A stretch of 12,347 bases of DNA from Nocardioides sp. (GTDB lineage: Bacteria > Actinomycetota > Actinomycetes > Propionibacteriales > Nocardioidaceae). Below the pieces are notes generated by a model that made no database searches, was not told where the DNA came from, and worked only from the letters and a program-made list of their open reading frames with translations. A program made the translations under genes and the position numbers. The stretch covers positions 1-12,347 of the forward strand of contig JAPSKJ010000053.1 of assembly GCA_031177735.1 (NCBI GenBank), written 5' to 3'. Within the stretch, counting starts at the first letter, position 1; each line of letters begins with the position of its first letter. Of the stretch, positions 1-6,614 are shown piece by piece.

Positions 1-239
1 CTCAGCCCGTCGGCGCCGGGCATCCGCACGTCGAGCAGCGCCACGGCCGGACGCTCGCGGGCGACCAGGTCGAGCATCGCCCGGCCGTCGGTCGCCTCGC
101 CGCACACGTCGATCCCGGGGTCGTTGGCGAGCAGGGCGACCAGGCCCATCCGCACGATCGGGTTGTCGTCGGCGAGCGCGACCCGCACCGGCCCCGCCGT
201 GTCGCGCACCGCAGTGCCCGGACCCATCAGGTCGACCAT
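1..239 (-). CDS. Response regulator receiver domain (N-terminal part, cut by window edge)
   Basis: The frame opens at an ATG whose A is shared with the TGA stop of the upstream histidine kinase (TGATG, 1-nt overlap). It runs off the left edge after 79 codons, so only the 5' part is present. The translation shows a CheY-like receiver domain: the acidic pair D24-D25 in ALADDNPIVRMGL, the phospho-acceptor D70 in ALLDVRMPGADG, and helix 1 residues typical of NarL/FixJ regulators. The pairing with a HisKA_3-type kinase predicts a C-terminal LuxR-type helix-turn-helix output domain outside the window. It is the likely phosphorylation target of the kinase encoded just upstream and the last visible gene of the tad operon. 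Which genes it controls cannot be read from the sequence. A start slightly downstream is possible because the first ~17 residues precede the first beta strand. The receiver call is firm; the output domain is inferred. Confidence 0.9.
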   Translation of the reverse strand, partial: MVDLMGPGTAVRDTAGPVRVALADDNPIVRMGLVALLANDPGIDVCGEATDGRAMLDLVARERPAVALLDVRMPGADGL

Positions 240-1459
240 CACCCCACCCCCAGGGGAACTCGGAGGGACACCGTCGTGCCCTGCCCGGGCGCCGACTCCA
301 GGTCGAGCAGCGCCCCAATGCGGGCCGCCCGCTCGCGCATGCCGAGCAGGCCGTAGTGCCCGCGTCGGGTCGCGGCGGACTCCTCGCTGCCGGCCATGCC
401 GGGGCCGGCGTCGCGCACGCGGAGGACGAGCCAGCCGGTGTCGGTGGTCAGCTCCACCTCGGCGCTGACCTCCCTCGGCGTGTGCCGGGCGACGTTCTCG
501 AGGGCCTCGTCGAGGATCGCGCCGAGCTCGTAGAGCGCGGCCGGGTCCAGCCGCGGTGACCCCTCGACCCGGCAGCCCAGCGGCCGCCCCGTCGAGGCGC
601 GCCACCGCTCCGCGGTCTGGGTGACCAGCTCGGCGGCGCTGACCCGCGCGTCAGCACGACGCATCGCGACGAGCAGGTCGCGCGACTCCACCGTCGCCGT
701 GCGGGCCGCCTGCGCCAGGTCGCCCGCCCGCGCGATGGCCGCCTCCGGGTCGGTGCGGATCGTCGTCGGCAGTGCGTCGGCGAGCATCGCCATGCCGTAG
801 AGCGACTTGGTGACCGAGTCGTGCAGCTCGCGGGCCAGCCGGGCCCGCTCCTCGGCGACCGCGGCGACCTCGCGCTCGCGCTGCAGGCTCTCCTCCAGCC
901 GGGCGGCGGCGCACACCGCGGCCTGGAACGCCCCACCGCCGAACAGCATGGCGACGAGGATCACCGGCACGACCACCAGCACCAGGAAGGCGACCCCCGG
1001 AGCGACCCCGGCGGGCAGGGCGACGGCTGCGGTGAGCAGCCAGCACACGACGTACCCGGGGGTGAAGAAGTAGGCGCCGCGCCGGCCCAGGCACAGTCCG
1101 GTGAAGAGCCCGCCGCTGAGCAGCAGGAACACGAAGGGGCTCAGCAGCCCCGCCTCGGCGAGCAGCCAGGAGCACACGCCCAGGTCGAGCAGGTGCAGCA
1201 CGGGGTGGCGCATCATCACGTCGGCGTAGCCGCGCCAGCGCAGCAGCACCAGCAGCATGGCCACCATCCAGGTGGTGAGGGCGAGCAGCACGGCCGTCGG
1301 CTGGCCGTCGACCCAGGCCCAGGTGAGCGCGAGCAGACCGGCGACCAGCCGCACGTCGAGGAGCACCTGCGCGAGGCCCTGGAAGGTGCGGTGGTCCGGC
1401 GCGATCGGGGCATGCCGGGCAGCACCGAGGAGCGTGGGTGCGGGAAGCGTCGTCGTCAT
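239..1459 (-). CDS. NarL-family sensor histidine kinase (HisKA_3 / HATPase)
   Basis: This 406-residue membrane sensor kinase has about six hydrophobic segments between residues 32 and 177, with almost no extracytoplasmic domain, so it probably senses through the membrane segments. The dimerisation/phosphotransfer helix carries RLARELHDSVTKSL, with phospho-acceptor H213. The ATP-binding domain shows an N box (EALENVARHT, N322), a G1 box (DAGPGM, 350-355) and the GHYGLLGMRERA motif (367-378) typical of the NarL/DesK group. It should autophosphorylate on H213 and pass phosphate to the response regulator encoded next. The ATG lies 1 nt after the tadC stop and there is no strong Shine-Dalgarno sequence, so translation is probably coupled to tadC. 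Its position suggests it monitors the state or need of the pilus, but that is inference. The signal is unknown. Confidence 0.93.
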   Translation of the reverse strand: MTTTLPAPTLLGAARHAPIAPDHRTFQGLAQVLLDVRLVAGLLALTWAWVDGQPTAVLLALTTWMVAMLLVLLRWRGYADVMMRHPVLHLLDLGVCSWLLAEAGLLSPFVFLLLSGGLFTGLCLGRRGAYFFTPGYVVCWLLTAAVALPAGVAPGVAFLVLVVVPVILVAMLFGGGAFQAAVCAAARLEESLQREREVAAVAEERARLARELHDSVTKSLYGMAMLADALPTTIRTDPEAAIARAGDLAQAARTATVESRDLLVAMRRADARVSAAELVTQTAERWRASTGRPLGCRVEGSPRLDPAALYELGAILDEALENVARHTPREVSAEVELTTDTGWLVLRVRDAGPGMAGSEESAATRRGHYGLLGMRERAARIGALLDLESAPGQGTTVSLRVPLGVG

Positions 1460-1460
1460 C

Positions 1461-2321
1461 TCAGCCCGCCAGCGTGGTGATGGCGATCGACCCGATCATG
1501 AGGATCGCGATGGCGGGCATGATGACGATGGTCAGCACCAGGCTGATCTTGGGATTGGCCTTGGCGGCCGCGGTGCGCGCCTTCTGCCCCGCGTTGCGGC
1601 GCAGCTCGGCGGCGTAGGTGGTCAGGAACTCGCCGATCGGTGCGCCGAGCTCCTCGGCCTGCAGGTAGGCGGTGACGAACTCGGTGAGGGCGCGCGAGGA
1701 GGAGCGGTCGCGCAGGGCGGCGAAGGCGGCGCGCCGGGGCGTGCCGAGCTCGATCTGGCGCAGTGCGATCAGCATCTCCGCACCGACCGCTCCGCCGACC
1801 ATGGAGGCCACCCGCTGGAGTGCGGCGCGGAAGCCCAGGCCGGCACTGATGGTGACCGCGAGGACGTCGAGGAAGTCCGGGAGCTCGCGGTCGATCTCGG
1901 CACCACGCCGCCGCGCCGCCAGCCACAGGCTCACGCGCGGGAAGAGCCAGCCCACGACGGGCAGGGGCAAGCCGAAGACGATGCCCTGGGCGAGCAGCAG
2001 CAGGGCCACCAGGCCGAAGAGGAAGGCCCAGGTCGCCTGCCGGGCGAGGACGGTCGCGTACGTCGTCTCCGACTGACCCGCGCGGGCCAGCGCCCGCTCC
2101 AGCGCCAGTCGCGACGCCGTGGACACCCCGTCGACCGCTCGCCGTCCGACCACGCGGTCGAGGAAGCCGAGCAGCTTGCCGACCAGGCTGGTGCGCACCT
2201 TGACCTCGGTGAGCTCGACGTCGAGGAAGTCGGCGCTCACGCCGGGGTCGCGGGCGAGGGACCAGCCGCGCAGCGCGACCAGGCACAGCGCGAGGGAGAG
2301 GAAGGCGAGCAGCACGGCCAT
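1461..2321 (-). CDS. tadC: Tad/Flp pilus assembly platform protein TadC
   Basis: This integral membrane protein of 286 residues belongs to the type II secretion F (T2SSF) family. With TadB it forms the inner-membrane platform on which the TadA ATPase acts. There is an N-terminal membrane segment (residues 2-19), a middle hydrophobic pair (about 96-135), a cytoplasmic T2SSF helical domain (about 147-255, with ELPDFLDVLAVTISAGLGF and the EELGAPIGEFL segment) and a C-terminal membrane helix (258-283). I chose the ATG at 2321 because GAGGT lies 6 nt upstream inside the tadB tail, only 2 nt separate it from the tadB stop, and the protein then begins directly with a membrane helix. A longer frame from 2387 would overlap tadB by 64 nt with a non-hydrophobic leader. 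TadC-type proteins are usually near 290-300 residues, in line with this choice. Confidence 0.93.
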   Translation of the reverse strand: MAVLLAFLSLALCLVALRGWSLARDPGVSADFLDVELTEVKVRTSLVGKLLGFLDRVVGRRAVDGVSTASRLALERALARAGQSETTYATVLARQATWAFLFGLVALLLLAQGIVFGLPLPVVGWLFPRVSLWLAARRRGAEIDRELPDFLDVLAVTISAGLGFRAALQRVASMVGGAVGAEMLIALRQIELGTPRRAAFAALRDRSSSRALTEFVTAYLQAEELGAPIGEFLTTYAAELRRNAGQKARTAAAKANPKISLVLTIVIMPAIAILMIGSIAITTLAG

Positions 2322-2323
2322 GG

Positions 2324-3247
2324 CTAGACCTCGACCGTCCCGATCCGCCGCACCAGCCACAGGCCGGCGAGGAAGATCGTCCCGCACACCACGAAGAGGC
2401 CGAAGCCGATCGGGTTCTCCAGCACGGCGCGCAGACCGCCCTCGGAGAAGGTGTTGACCAGCAGCAGCATGAAGCCACCCAGGCCCGCGACGGAGATGAC
2501 GGTGGCCTTCGTGCCGGCGAGCAGGGTGGCCACCTCGCGGCGCAGGTCGCGGCGGGTCTCCAGGGCGTCGGTGATCCCGCGCAGGGCGGTGACGATCCGG
2601 CCGCCCGACCGGATCTGGATGATCAGCACGTTGAGCAGCACGCTCACCTCGCGCGACGGCATCCGCCGGCCGAGCCGCTCGAGCACCTCGTCCAGCCCGG
2701 CGCCGACCGCGAGCTCACGGTTGACCCGGAGCAGCTCGGAGCGGACCGGCTCCACGGACTCGTGGGCGGCCACGTCGAGCGAGGCGCGCAGGGCCAGGCC
2801 GGCCTGCGTCGCGTTGGCCAGCAGGCGGGCCAGCTCGGGCAGCTGGTCGATGAACTTCTGGCGGCGCTTCTCGATCCGGCTGCCCAGGTAGGCACGCAGG
2901 CCGACCAGGCACACCAGCGTCAGGATGATGCTCAGCACGGGGCCGCCGAGCTGCCAGGCGAGCAGCCACACCATGACCAGCGCCGCCGCGACGGCCACAC
3001 CGACGACCCCGATGGTGAGCGAGATGTCGGCACGGTCGAGCAGGTCACGGGTGCGCCGGCCCACCGAGGTCGCCAGCAACCGACGCTCGGTCCACGCGGT
3101 GAGGCGGGCCAGCGCCGACTGGTGCACGTCGAGGTCGGAGGAGTAGATCACCCGGCGCCGGTCGGACTCCGCGCCGAGGATGGCCATGCCGACGACGAAG
3201 ACCGCCGAGGTCGCCAGGCTGAGCAGGACGATCGTCGTGATGGTCAC
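2324..3247 (-). CDS. tadB: Tad/Flp pilus assembly platform protein TadB
   Basis: This is a 307-residue T2SSF-family membrane protein, partner of TadC in the inner-membrane platform of the pilus motor. Hydrophobic segments lie near residues 5-25, 78-98, 103-120, 247-265 and 279-299. The cytoplasmic T2SSF domain is about 133-245, including FIDQLPELARLLANATQAGL and the SGGRIVTALRGITDALE stretch, which is typical of TadB. The start is a GTG with GGGAG 6 nt upstream. That GTG overlaps a TGA (GTGA) that closes the reading frame of tadA if the tadA amber codon is ignored, the usual arrangement for coupled tadA-tadB genes. Measured from the actual amber stop of tadA there is instead a 101-nt gap. The stop is followed 2 nt later by tadC. 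The family call is secure. Confidence 0.94.
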   Translation of the reverse strand: MTITTIVLLSLATSAVFVVGMAILGAESDRRRVIYSSDLDVHQSALARLTAWTERRLLATSVGRRTRDLLDRADISLTIGVVGVAVAAALVMVWLLAWQLGGPVLSIILTLVCLVGLRAYLGSRIEKRRQKFIDQLPELARLLANATQAGLALRASLDVAAHESVEPVRSELLRVNRELAVGAGLDEVLERLGRRMPSREVSVLLNVLIIQIRSGGRIVTALRGITDALETRRDLRREVATLLAGTKATVISVAGLGGFMLLLVNTFSEGGLRAVLENPIGFGLFVVCGTIFLAGLWLVRRIGTVEV

Positions 3248-3348
3248 CGCAGGCTCCCGGCATACGCGGCGGGCACCTGTGCGCCCGCGATCAGGCAGCG
3301 CTCCATCAGGCGGGGGGTGAGCGGCTGGCGCGTGATCCGACCGGTGAC
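3244..3348 (-). pseudogene. tadA: Detached 3' tail of tadA: 34 in-frame codons beyond an amber codon
   Basis: Directly after the TAG at 3351-3349 the tadA frame stays open for 34 codons and ends at TGA 3246-3244, which overlaps the GTG of tadB. The encoded peptide starts VTGRITRQPLTPRL, continues MERCLIAGAQVPAAY and ends in LR. From memory of the family, CpaF/TadA proteins usually end with a pattern like G-x-x-x-P-(3-4)-RL-x-x-AG-x-x-(L/V)P, and this tail matches it well. It is therefore probably the lost C-terminus of TadA rather than spacer. An ATG at 3306 could start a 20-residue peptide here but has no Shine-Dalgarno sequence. A sequencing error, a real nonsense mutation and amber readthrough are all possible. 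Confidence 0.72.
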
Positions 3349-4587
3349 CTAGCTAGCGCCGTCCCACGGGTCGGCGTCGAAGCGCATCAGGGAGTGCTGG
3401 CGGTAGTCCTCGCGGTGCTCGGAGACCAGCGCGGAGACCTCCATCACGCGTCGCGACCCGTCGGCGAGGCGGGTGAGCTGGACGACGACGTCGATCGCGG
3501 TGTTGATCTGGTCGCGGAGCGTGTCGTTGGGCAGCTGGACCTCGCTCATCGTGCACAGCGTCTCCATGCGCAGCAGCGCGTCGAGCACGCCGTTCGCATG
3601 GATCGTGGCCAGGGAGCCCTCGTGGCCGGTGTTCATCGCCTGGAGCATGTCGAGCGCCTCGCCGCCACGGGTCTCACCGACGATGATCCGGTCGGGGCGC
3701 ATGCGCAGGGAGTTGCGGACCAGGTCGCGGATGGTCACCTGGCCCTGGCCCTCGACGTTCGGGGGGCGGGCCTCGAGGCGGATCACGTGGAGCTGCTGGA
3801 GGCTGAGCTCGGCGGCGTCCTCGATGGTCACGATCCGCTCGCGGTCGGGGATGAACGACGACAGCGCGTTGAGCATCGTCGTCTTGCCCGAGCCGGTGCC
3901 GCCGGAGATGAGGATGTTGAACTTGGCCTGCACCAGCGCCCCGAGCAGCTCGGAGGTCTCCGCGTCGAGGGCGCCGAGGTCGATCAACTGCTGCACCGTG
4001 TAGGGCTTGGGGAAGCGCCGGATCGTGATCGTCGGCCCGTCGACGGCCAACGGCGGCACGATCACGTTGACCCGCTCGCCGGTGGAGAGGCGGGCGTCGA
4101 CCATCGGGCTGGACTCGTCCACCCGGCGGTTGACGCTGGCCACGATGCGGTCGATCGCCTGGTAGACCTGGTCCTCGGAGCTGAACCGGATCGGCAGCAG
4201 CTGGAGGCGACCGGCGCGCTCGACCCACACCTGCTGGGCGCCGTTGACCATGATCTCGGTGATGGTCTCGTCCTTGAGCAGCGGCTCGAGGATGCCCAGG
4301 CCGAGCGCCTCGTCGACCGTGCGGCGCACCAGCGCGCTGCGCTCACGGTTGGACAGCAGCGGGCCCTCGCGGGTCAGCAGGGCGCCGACGACCCGCTCGA
4401 GCCGAGCCCGCTTCGCCTCCTCGCTGAGTGCGGAGAGCTCGTTGAGGTTGACCTCGGCGAGCAGCAGGGTGCGCAGGTGGGCCGCCATGTCGTCATCGGC
4501 GGTCCGGGCCAGGGCGGCCTCGGCCCCGGGGCCGCTGCCGAGGGTGGTGCCCACGGTGCTCGCCTTGACGCGGTCGCGTAGTGCCAT
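3349..4587 (-). CDS. tadA: Tad secretion/pilus assembly ATPase TadA (CpaF), ends at a premature-looking amber codon
   Basis: This cytoplasmic hexameric ATPase of the type II/IV secretion superfamily (VirB11/GspE-like) powers pilus assembly through TadB/TadC. There are 412 residues before TAG. Visible motifs are the N-terminal domain with DETITEIMVNG (about 106-116), Walker A GGTGSGKT at 229-236 (K235), an acidic Asp-box region IVTIEDAAEL (252-261), Walker B RIIVGE (300-305, E305), and a His box with H322 and H330 in MNTGHEGSLATIHAN. All catalytic elements are present. The ATG has AGGAG 7 nt upstream; that AGGAG overlaps the TAG stop of the tadE-like gene. The frame stops at 3349, but codons that resemble the family's C-terminal end follow in the same frame (see 3244-3348). 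The uninterrupted protein would have 447 residues. Since the core is intact, the truncated form might still hydrolyse ATP. Confidence 0.93.
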   Translation of the reverse strand: MALRDRVKASTVGTTLGSGPGAEAALARTADDDMAAHLRTLLLAEVNLNELSALSEEAKRARLERVVGALLTREGPLLSNRERSALVRRTVDEALGLGILEPLLKDETITEIMVNGAQQVWVERAGRLQLLPIRFSSEDQVYQAIDRIVASVNRRVDESSPMVDARLSTGERVNVIVPPLAVDGPTITIRRFPKPYTVQQLIDLGALDAETSELLGALVQAKFNILISGGTGSGKTTMLNALSSFIPDRERIVTIEDAAELSLQQLHVIRLEARPPNVEGQGQVTIRDLVRNSLRMRPDRIIVGETRGGEALDMLQAMNTGHEGSLATIHANGVLDALLRMETLCTMSEVQLPNDTLRDQINTAIDVVVQLTRLADGSRRVMEVSALVSEHREDYRQHSLMRFDADPWDGAS

Positions 4588-4597
4588 GTCGATGCTC

Positions 4598-5005
4598 CTA
4601 GTAGAGACCGGCGTGGTCGGCCGGCATGACGGCCGAGCGCTCGATGGTCAGGTCCAGTCCGTCGACGCCGATGCCCAGGAACGGCACGGTCGCCGACGCG
4701 GTGACGGCGACCGAGTCACCGGCCGTCCCGACCCCGCCCGGCTCCCCGGCGTCGGTCGCGCCGACATCGATCCGCACGTCGAAGCGAGCGTTCGCCTGGC
4801 CGCGACCGGCCTGGCGTGCGACGGACTCGCTCGCGCCCTTGGACAGCTCGCGGGCCGCCAGCCGGGCGGCGGACTCGGCCTCCACGCCGGCCTGTCCCAG
4901 CAGGTAGAGCTGGAAGATCGCGCCGACGACGATCGCCGCGATGGGGATGACGCCGAGGACCTCGATCGCCGTGATGGAGCCCCGCTCCCGATCTGCGCCG
5001 CGCAT
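4598..5005 (-). CDS. TadE-like minor pseudopilin
   Basis: This is a 135-residue protein with a short basic leader (MRGADRERG), then SITAIEVLGVIPIAAI leading into a single membrane helix (about 17-37), then a small extracytoplasmic domain ending TVPFLGIGVDGL. That is the TadE/TadF pseudopilin layout: cleavage by the prepilin peptidase is expected after G9. The glutamate after the site is E15, the sixth residue of the mature form rather than the usual fifth, a slight departure. The ATG has AAGGA 7 nt upstream, and 19 nt separate the gene from the tadZ-tadE fusion. It probably joins the pseudopilin end of that fusion in a minor complex at the pilus base or tip. The family is short and divergent, so the name is based on architecture and context rather than close similarity. 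Confidence 0.82.
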   Translation of the reverse strand: MRGADRERGSITAIEVLGVIPIAAIVVGAIFQLYLLGQAGVEAESAARLAARELSKGASESVARQAGRGQANARFDVRIDVGATDAGEPGGVGTAGDSVAVTASATVPFLGIGVDGLDLTIERSAVMPADHAGLY

Positions 5006-5024
5006 CTCCTCGTCCTTCCTGCCC

Positions 5025-6614
5025 TCAGTCGGTGTAGCGGCCGGTCTGGGTGATGGACAGGTCGCCCAGCGGGATGACCTGCGGCACCCGGACGGTGGCC
5101 GCGAAGGTGTTGTCGGCCCGCTCCTCGACGGTCACGTCGAGGAAGCCGGGGATCCGCGACTCGGCCGCCTCCTGGGCGCGCTGGATGCGGGGGAGGAGCC
5201 CCTCGCGGTTGCCGGTGACGGCGGCGGCGTCGGCAGCCCGTCTGCTGCTCACCGTGGCGACGGCGTACAGCCCGATCTGGATCATGGTCAGCAGCAGCAC
5301 CATGGCGACGACCACGCCGAAGACCGTCTCGATCGTGGTCTGACCCGCCTCTCGGCGCTCGCGGCGGGGACGGCCGCGCTTGCGGCGGCGCGAGTTGATC
5401 TCCGCCACCACCACGTCCGCCTCGGTGCGAGGCGCGGCGGCGGGCGGCGGAGCGAGGTGGCGACCCAGCTGCAGCTCGCGGCCCAGCGCGCTCATCGCGC
5501 GGCGGAACGGCGAGTTGCCGAGCTCCAGGGGCGCGGCGCCGTTGGCGATCTCCTCCAGGTGCTTCCAGTCCTCGGGGATGCCCACCTTGAACGCCTCGGC
5601 GCCGGTGACCCGGCGGCCCAGGTCGGGCTGCACCTCCGAGCGCGGGCTGGTCCGGTTGAAGAGCACCTTCGCGTCGACCGTCTTGGCGACGTCGAGCCGC
5701 GCGATCAGCTCGAGCTTCTCGCGGCCGGCCCGCAGCGCCGGCACGTCGGGCGTCACGACGACGACGAGGTCGTCGGCGAGGTCCATCGCCACCGCGGCGG
5801 CCTCGGTCACGACGCTGCCGGCGTCGATGACGACCAGGTCGAACTGGGTGCGCAGCGCACCCAGGATGTGCCGCGCGGCATCGCCGGTGACGTCGTCGGC
5901 CTGCTCACCGTGGTGCGGGGCCAGCAGCACGCGCAGGCCGGAGTGGTGGGCGAAGAGCGCCTCGTCGACGTGGCGGGCGGTGAGGTTCTCCGCCACCGGC
6001 ACCAGGTCCAGCACGGTACGCCGCCCGTGCAGGTCGAACAGGTGCCGCAGACCGCGCTGCTGGAGGTCGAAGTCGACCAGGCAGGTGCGCAGCCCCAGGC
6101 CCGCCCGGCCGGCCAGGAGCGCCAGGTGGAGCGCGAGCGTCGAGGTGCCGACGCCGCCCTTGGCGCCGGTGAGGACGACGACGCGGCCCTGGCCCTCGCC
6201 CTGGCCCATCGCGGCGTAGCCGAGGTTGCGCACCCGGCGCTGCCAGTCCTCGATGGTGGCCAGCCGTGCGTGGACGTCCTCGACCGAGGGAGTGCGAGGG
6301 AGCACACCGCGCACCCCGGCCTCCATCGAGGCCAGGGTGAACTCCGGGGTCGGGTCGTCGGTGATCAGGACGATGCCGAGGTCGGGGCGCATCGTGGTCA
6401 TCTCGCGGCACAGCGAGAGCACCGAGGAGCCGCCGAGGTTGGCGTCCATCAGGACGAAGTCGATCTCCTGGGTGGGGTCGTCGACGACGAGGGAGACGTC
6501 ACCGCGGACCTCGACCGCGCCGGCCACCTCGAGTTCGGCGATCTCGGCGATCGTGGCGACCGTGCGCGCGCGGCGCTCCTCGTCCTCGATCGCGACCAGC
6601 ACTCGTCCGCGCAT
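5025..6614 (-). CDS. TadZ/CpaE-type ATPase fused to a C-terminal TadE-like pseudopilin
   Basis: This is a 529-residue composite protein. Residues 1-125 form a receiver-like domain (VLVAIEDEERR; D57 in FVLMDANLGG; R107 where receivers have Lys). Residues 145-385 are a MinD/ParA-type ATPase: deviant Walker A TGAKGGVGTSTL (149-160) keeps K152 but has T157 in place of the second lysine, Walker A' is LVDFDLQQRG (D181, D183) and Walker B is LVVIDAG (D264). This is the TadZ/CpaE layout; these proteins place the tad machine at the cell pole. A Pro/Ala linker and a strongly basic stretch (409-422) lead to EAG-QTTIE (422-429), a prepilin-peptidase site with Glu at +5. A membrane helix (430-453) and a small TadE-like domain ending GRYTD follow. 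The ATG shares a base with the cpaB stop (TGATG), with AGGAG 7 nt upstream. No stop separates the halves; internal GTGs could also start the pseudopilin alone. Confidence 0.88.
   Translation of the reverse strand: MRGRVLVAIEDEERRARTVATIAEIAELEVAGAVEVRGDVSLVVDDPTQEIDFVLMDANLGGSSVLSLCREMTTMRPDLGIVLITDDPTPEFTLASMEAGVRGVLPRTPSVEDVHARLATIEDWQRRVRNLGYAAMGQGEGQGRVVVLTGAKGGVGTSTLALHLALLAGRAGLGLRTCLVDFDLQQRGLRHLFDLHGRRTVLDLVPVAENLTARHVDEALFAHHSGLRVLLAPHHGEQADDVTGDAARHILGALRTQFDLVVIDAGSVVTEAAAVAMDLADDLVVVVTPDVPALRAGREKLELIARLDVAKTVDAKVLFNRTSPRSEVQPDLGRRVTGAEAFKVGIPEDWKHLEEIANGAAPLELGNSPFRRAMSALGRELQLGRHLAPPPAAAPRTEADVVVAEINSRRRKRGRPRRERREAGQTTIETVFGVVVAMVLLLTMIQIGLYAVATVSSRRAADAAAVTGNREGLLPRIQRAQEAAESRIPGFLDVTVEERADNTFAATVRVPQVIPLGDLSITQTGRYTD
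5408..5423 (-). promoter_or_regulatory. Possible internal ribosome-binding site and GTG starts for the pseudopilin half
   Basis: Within the tadZ-tadE linker, GAGG (5423-5420) is followed by three consecutive GTG valine codons at 5414, 5411 and 5408, with spacings of 5, 8 and 11 nt. Initiation at 5411 would give a pseudopilin with a leader of about 23 residues before the G|QTTIE cleavage site, a normal TadE leader length. In high-GC DNA such patterns arise by chance, so this is only a candidate for a second, separately translated product. Confidence 0.3.

Noticed and set aside
2322..2387. Longer tadC start at 2387
   Set aside because: It would overlap tadB by 64 nt and add a polar leader. The ATG at 2321 has GAGGT 6 nt upstream and starts directly in a membrane helix.
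3349..3357. CTAGCTAG around the tadA amber codon as evidence of a 4-bp duplication
   Set aside because: A 4-bp insertion would shift the frame, yet the frame is the same on both sides of the TAG. A base substitution explains it better.
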